From contig JBDHXH010000069.1 of NCBI GenBank assembly GCA_039810605.1, forward strand, positions 1-14,617: a stretch of DNA of 14,617 nucleotides. Direction: 5' to 3'. Both the position numbers and the translations under genes were made by a program. The number at the start of each line of letters is the position of its first letter. Within the stretch, counting starts at the first letter, position 1. This stretch comes from JAGPCH01 sp039810605. Lineage in GTDB: Bacteria > Bacteroidota > Ignavibacteria > Tepidaquicellales > Tepidaquicellaceae. The notes below the pieces were generated by a model, which ran no database searches, was not told the DNA's origin, and worked only from the letters and a program-made list of their open reading frames with translations. Positions 14,542 to 14,617 of the stretch are shown here, in pieces.

Positions 14542-14617
14542 TTACAAAAATTGTTTTTCACAAAATAAACTATTTGAGGAAAATAATAAGTGATAATGTT
14601 TGTTCAGTATTTAACCT
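14542..14617. other. Upstream region of the crotonase gene
   Basis: AT-rich sequence that should contain the promoter of the - strand crotonase-M48 group. The best - strand match is TTATTTTG (plus 14560-14567), one mismatch from TAnnTTTG, so it is not called as a promoter. Nothing else is visible before the window ends. Confidence 0.3.

Overview
The window reads as a chromosomal segment of a low-to-moderate G+C Gram-negative bacterium of the Bacteroidota/Chlorobiota/Ignavibacteriota kind. This is inferred from the gene content: a PorV/PorQ-like outer-membrane barrel, two DUF3108 envelope proteins, a C-terminal processing protease, a short pyruvoyl-type arginine decarboxylase and an M48 lipoprotein. 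Two further signs agree: most starts have no Shine-Dalgarno sequence, and there are matches to the TTG-N20-TAnnTTTG promoter type. No tRNA, rRNA, insertion sequence or CRISPR array was seen.

Left end (1-3131, + strand): this is the unusual part. After a strong terminator (112-147) that closes an upstream unit lies a self-contained cassette. It has a Bacteroidetes-type promoter (266-296) and a 70-residue ORF made almost entirely of four copies of a 17-residue repeat with the invariant core IFPPAGSW. A second intrinsic terminator (573-609) follows, then two paralogous radical-SAM enzymes (633-1862 and 1902-3131). The layout is that of a RiPP (ribosomally made, post-translationally modified peptide) locus with a multi-core precursor. 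The precursor has almost no leader, and both enzymes carry a CX9CX8CX2C cysteine pattern and a C-terminal CXXC. I recognise neither the precursor nor the enzyme subfamily as a described system. No dedicated peptidase or exporter is present in the window.

Centre left (3192-6404, - strand): an envelope operon with an S41 C-terminal processing peptidase followed by two tandem DUF3108 proteins, joined by a TAATG overlap and a 4-nt gap. A 343-nt divergent spacer separates it from a PorV/PorQ-like barrel gene (6748-7782, +), which ends in a strong terminator. The next gene (+) is an isoaspartyl peptidase/asparaginase of the Ntn-hydrolase type (7957-8892).

Centre right (8907-11529, - strand): smpB, tyrS, pyruvoyl-dependent arginine decarboxylase and a small membrane-anchored coiled-coil protein form one compact operon. 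It joins ribosome rescue and tRNA charging with agmatine/polyamine synthesis. Divergent from smpB is a glyoxalase-II-like metallo-beta-lactamase-fold hydrolase (11580-12221, +).

Right end (12293-14541, - strand): a PaaG-like crotonase, an M48 metallopeptidase lipoprotein and a small secreted protein lie in series and are probably co-transcribed. Apart from the left-end cassette, the window looks like ordinary housekeeping and envelope content.
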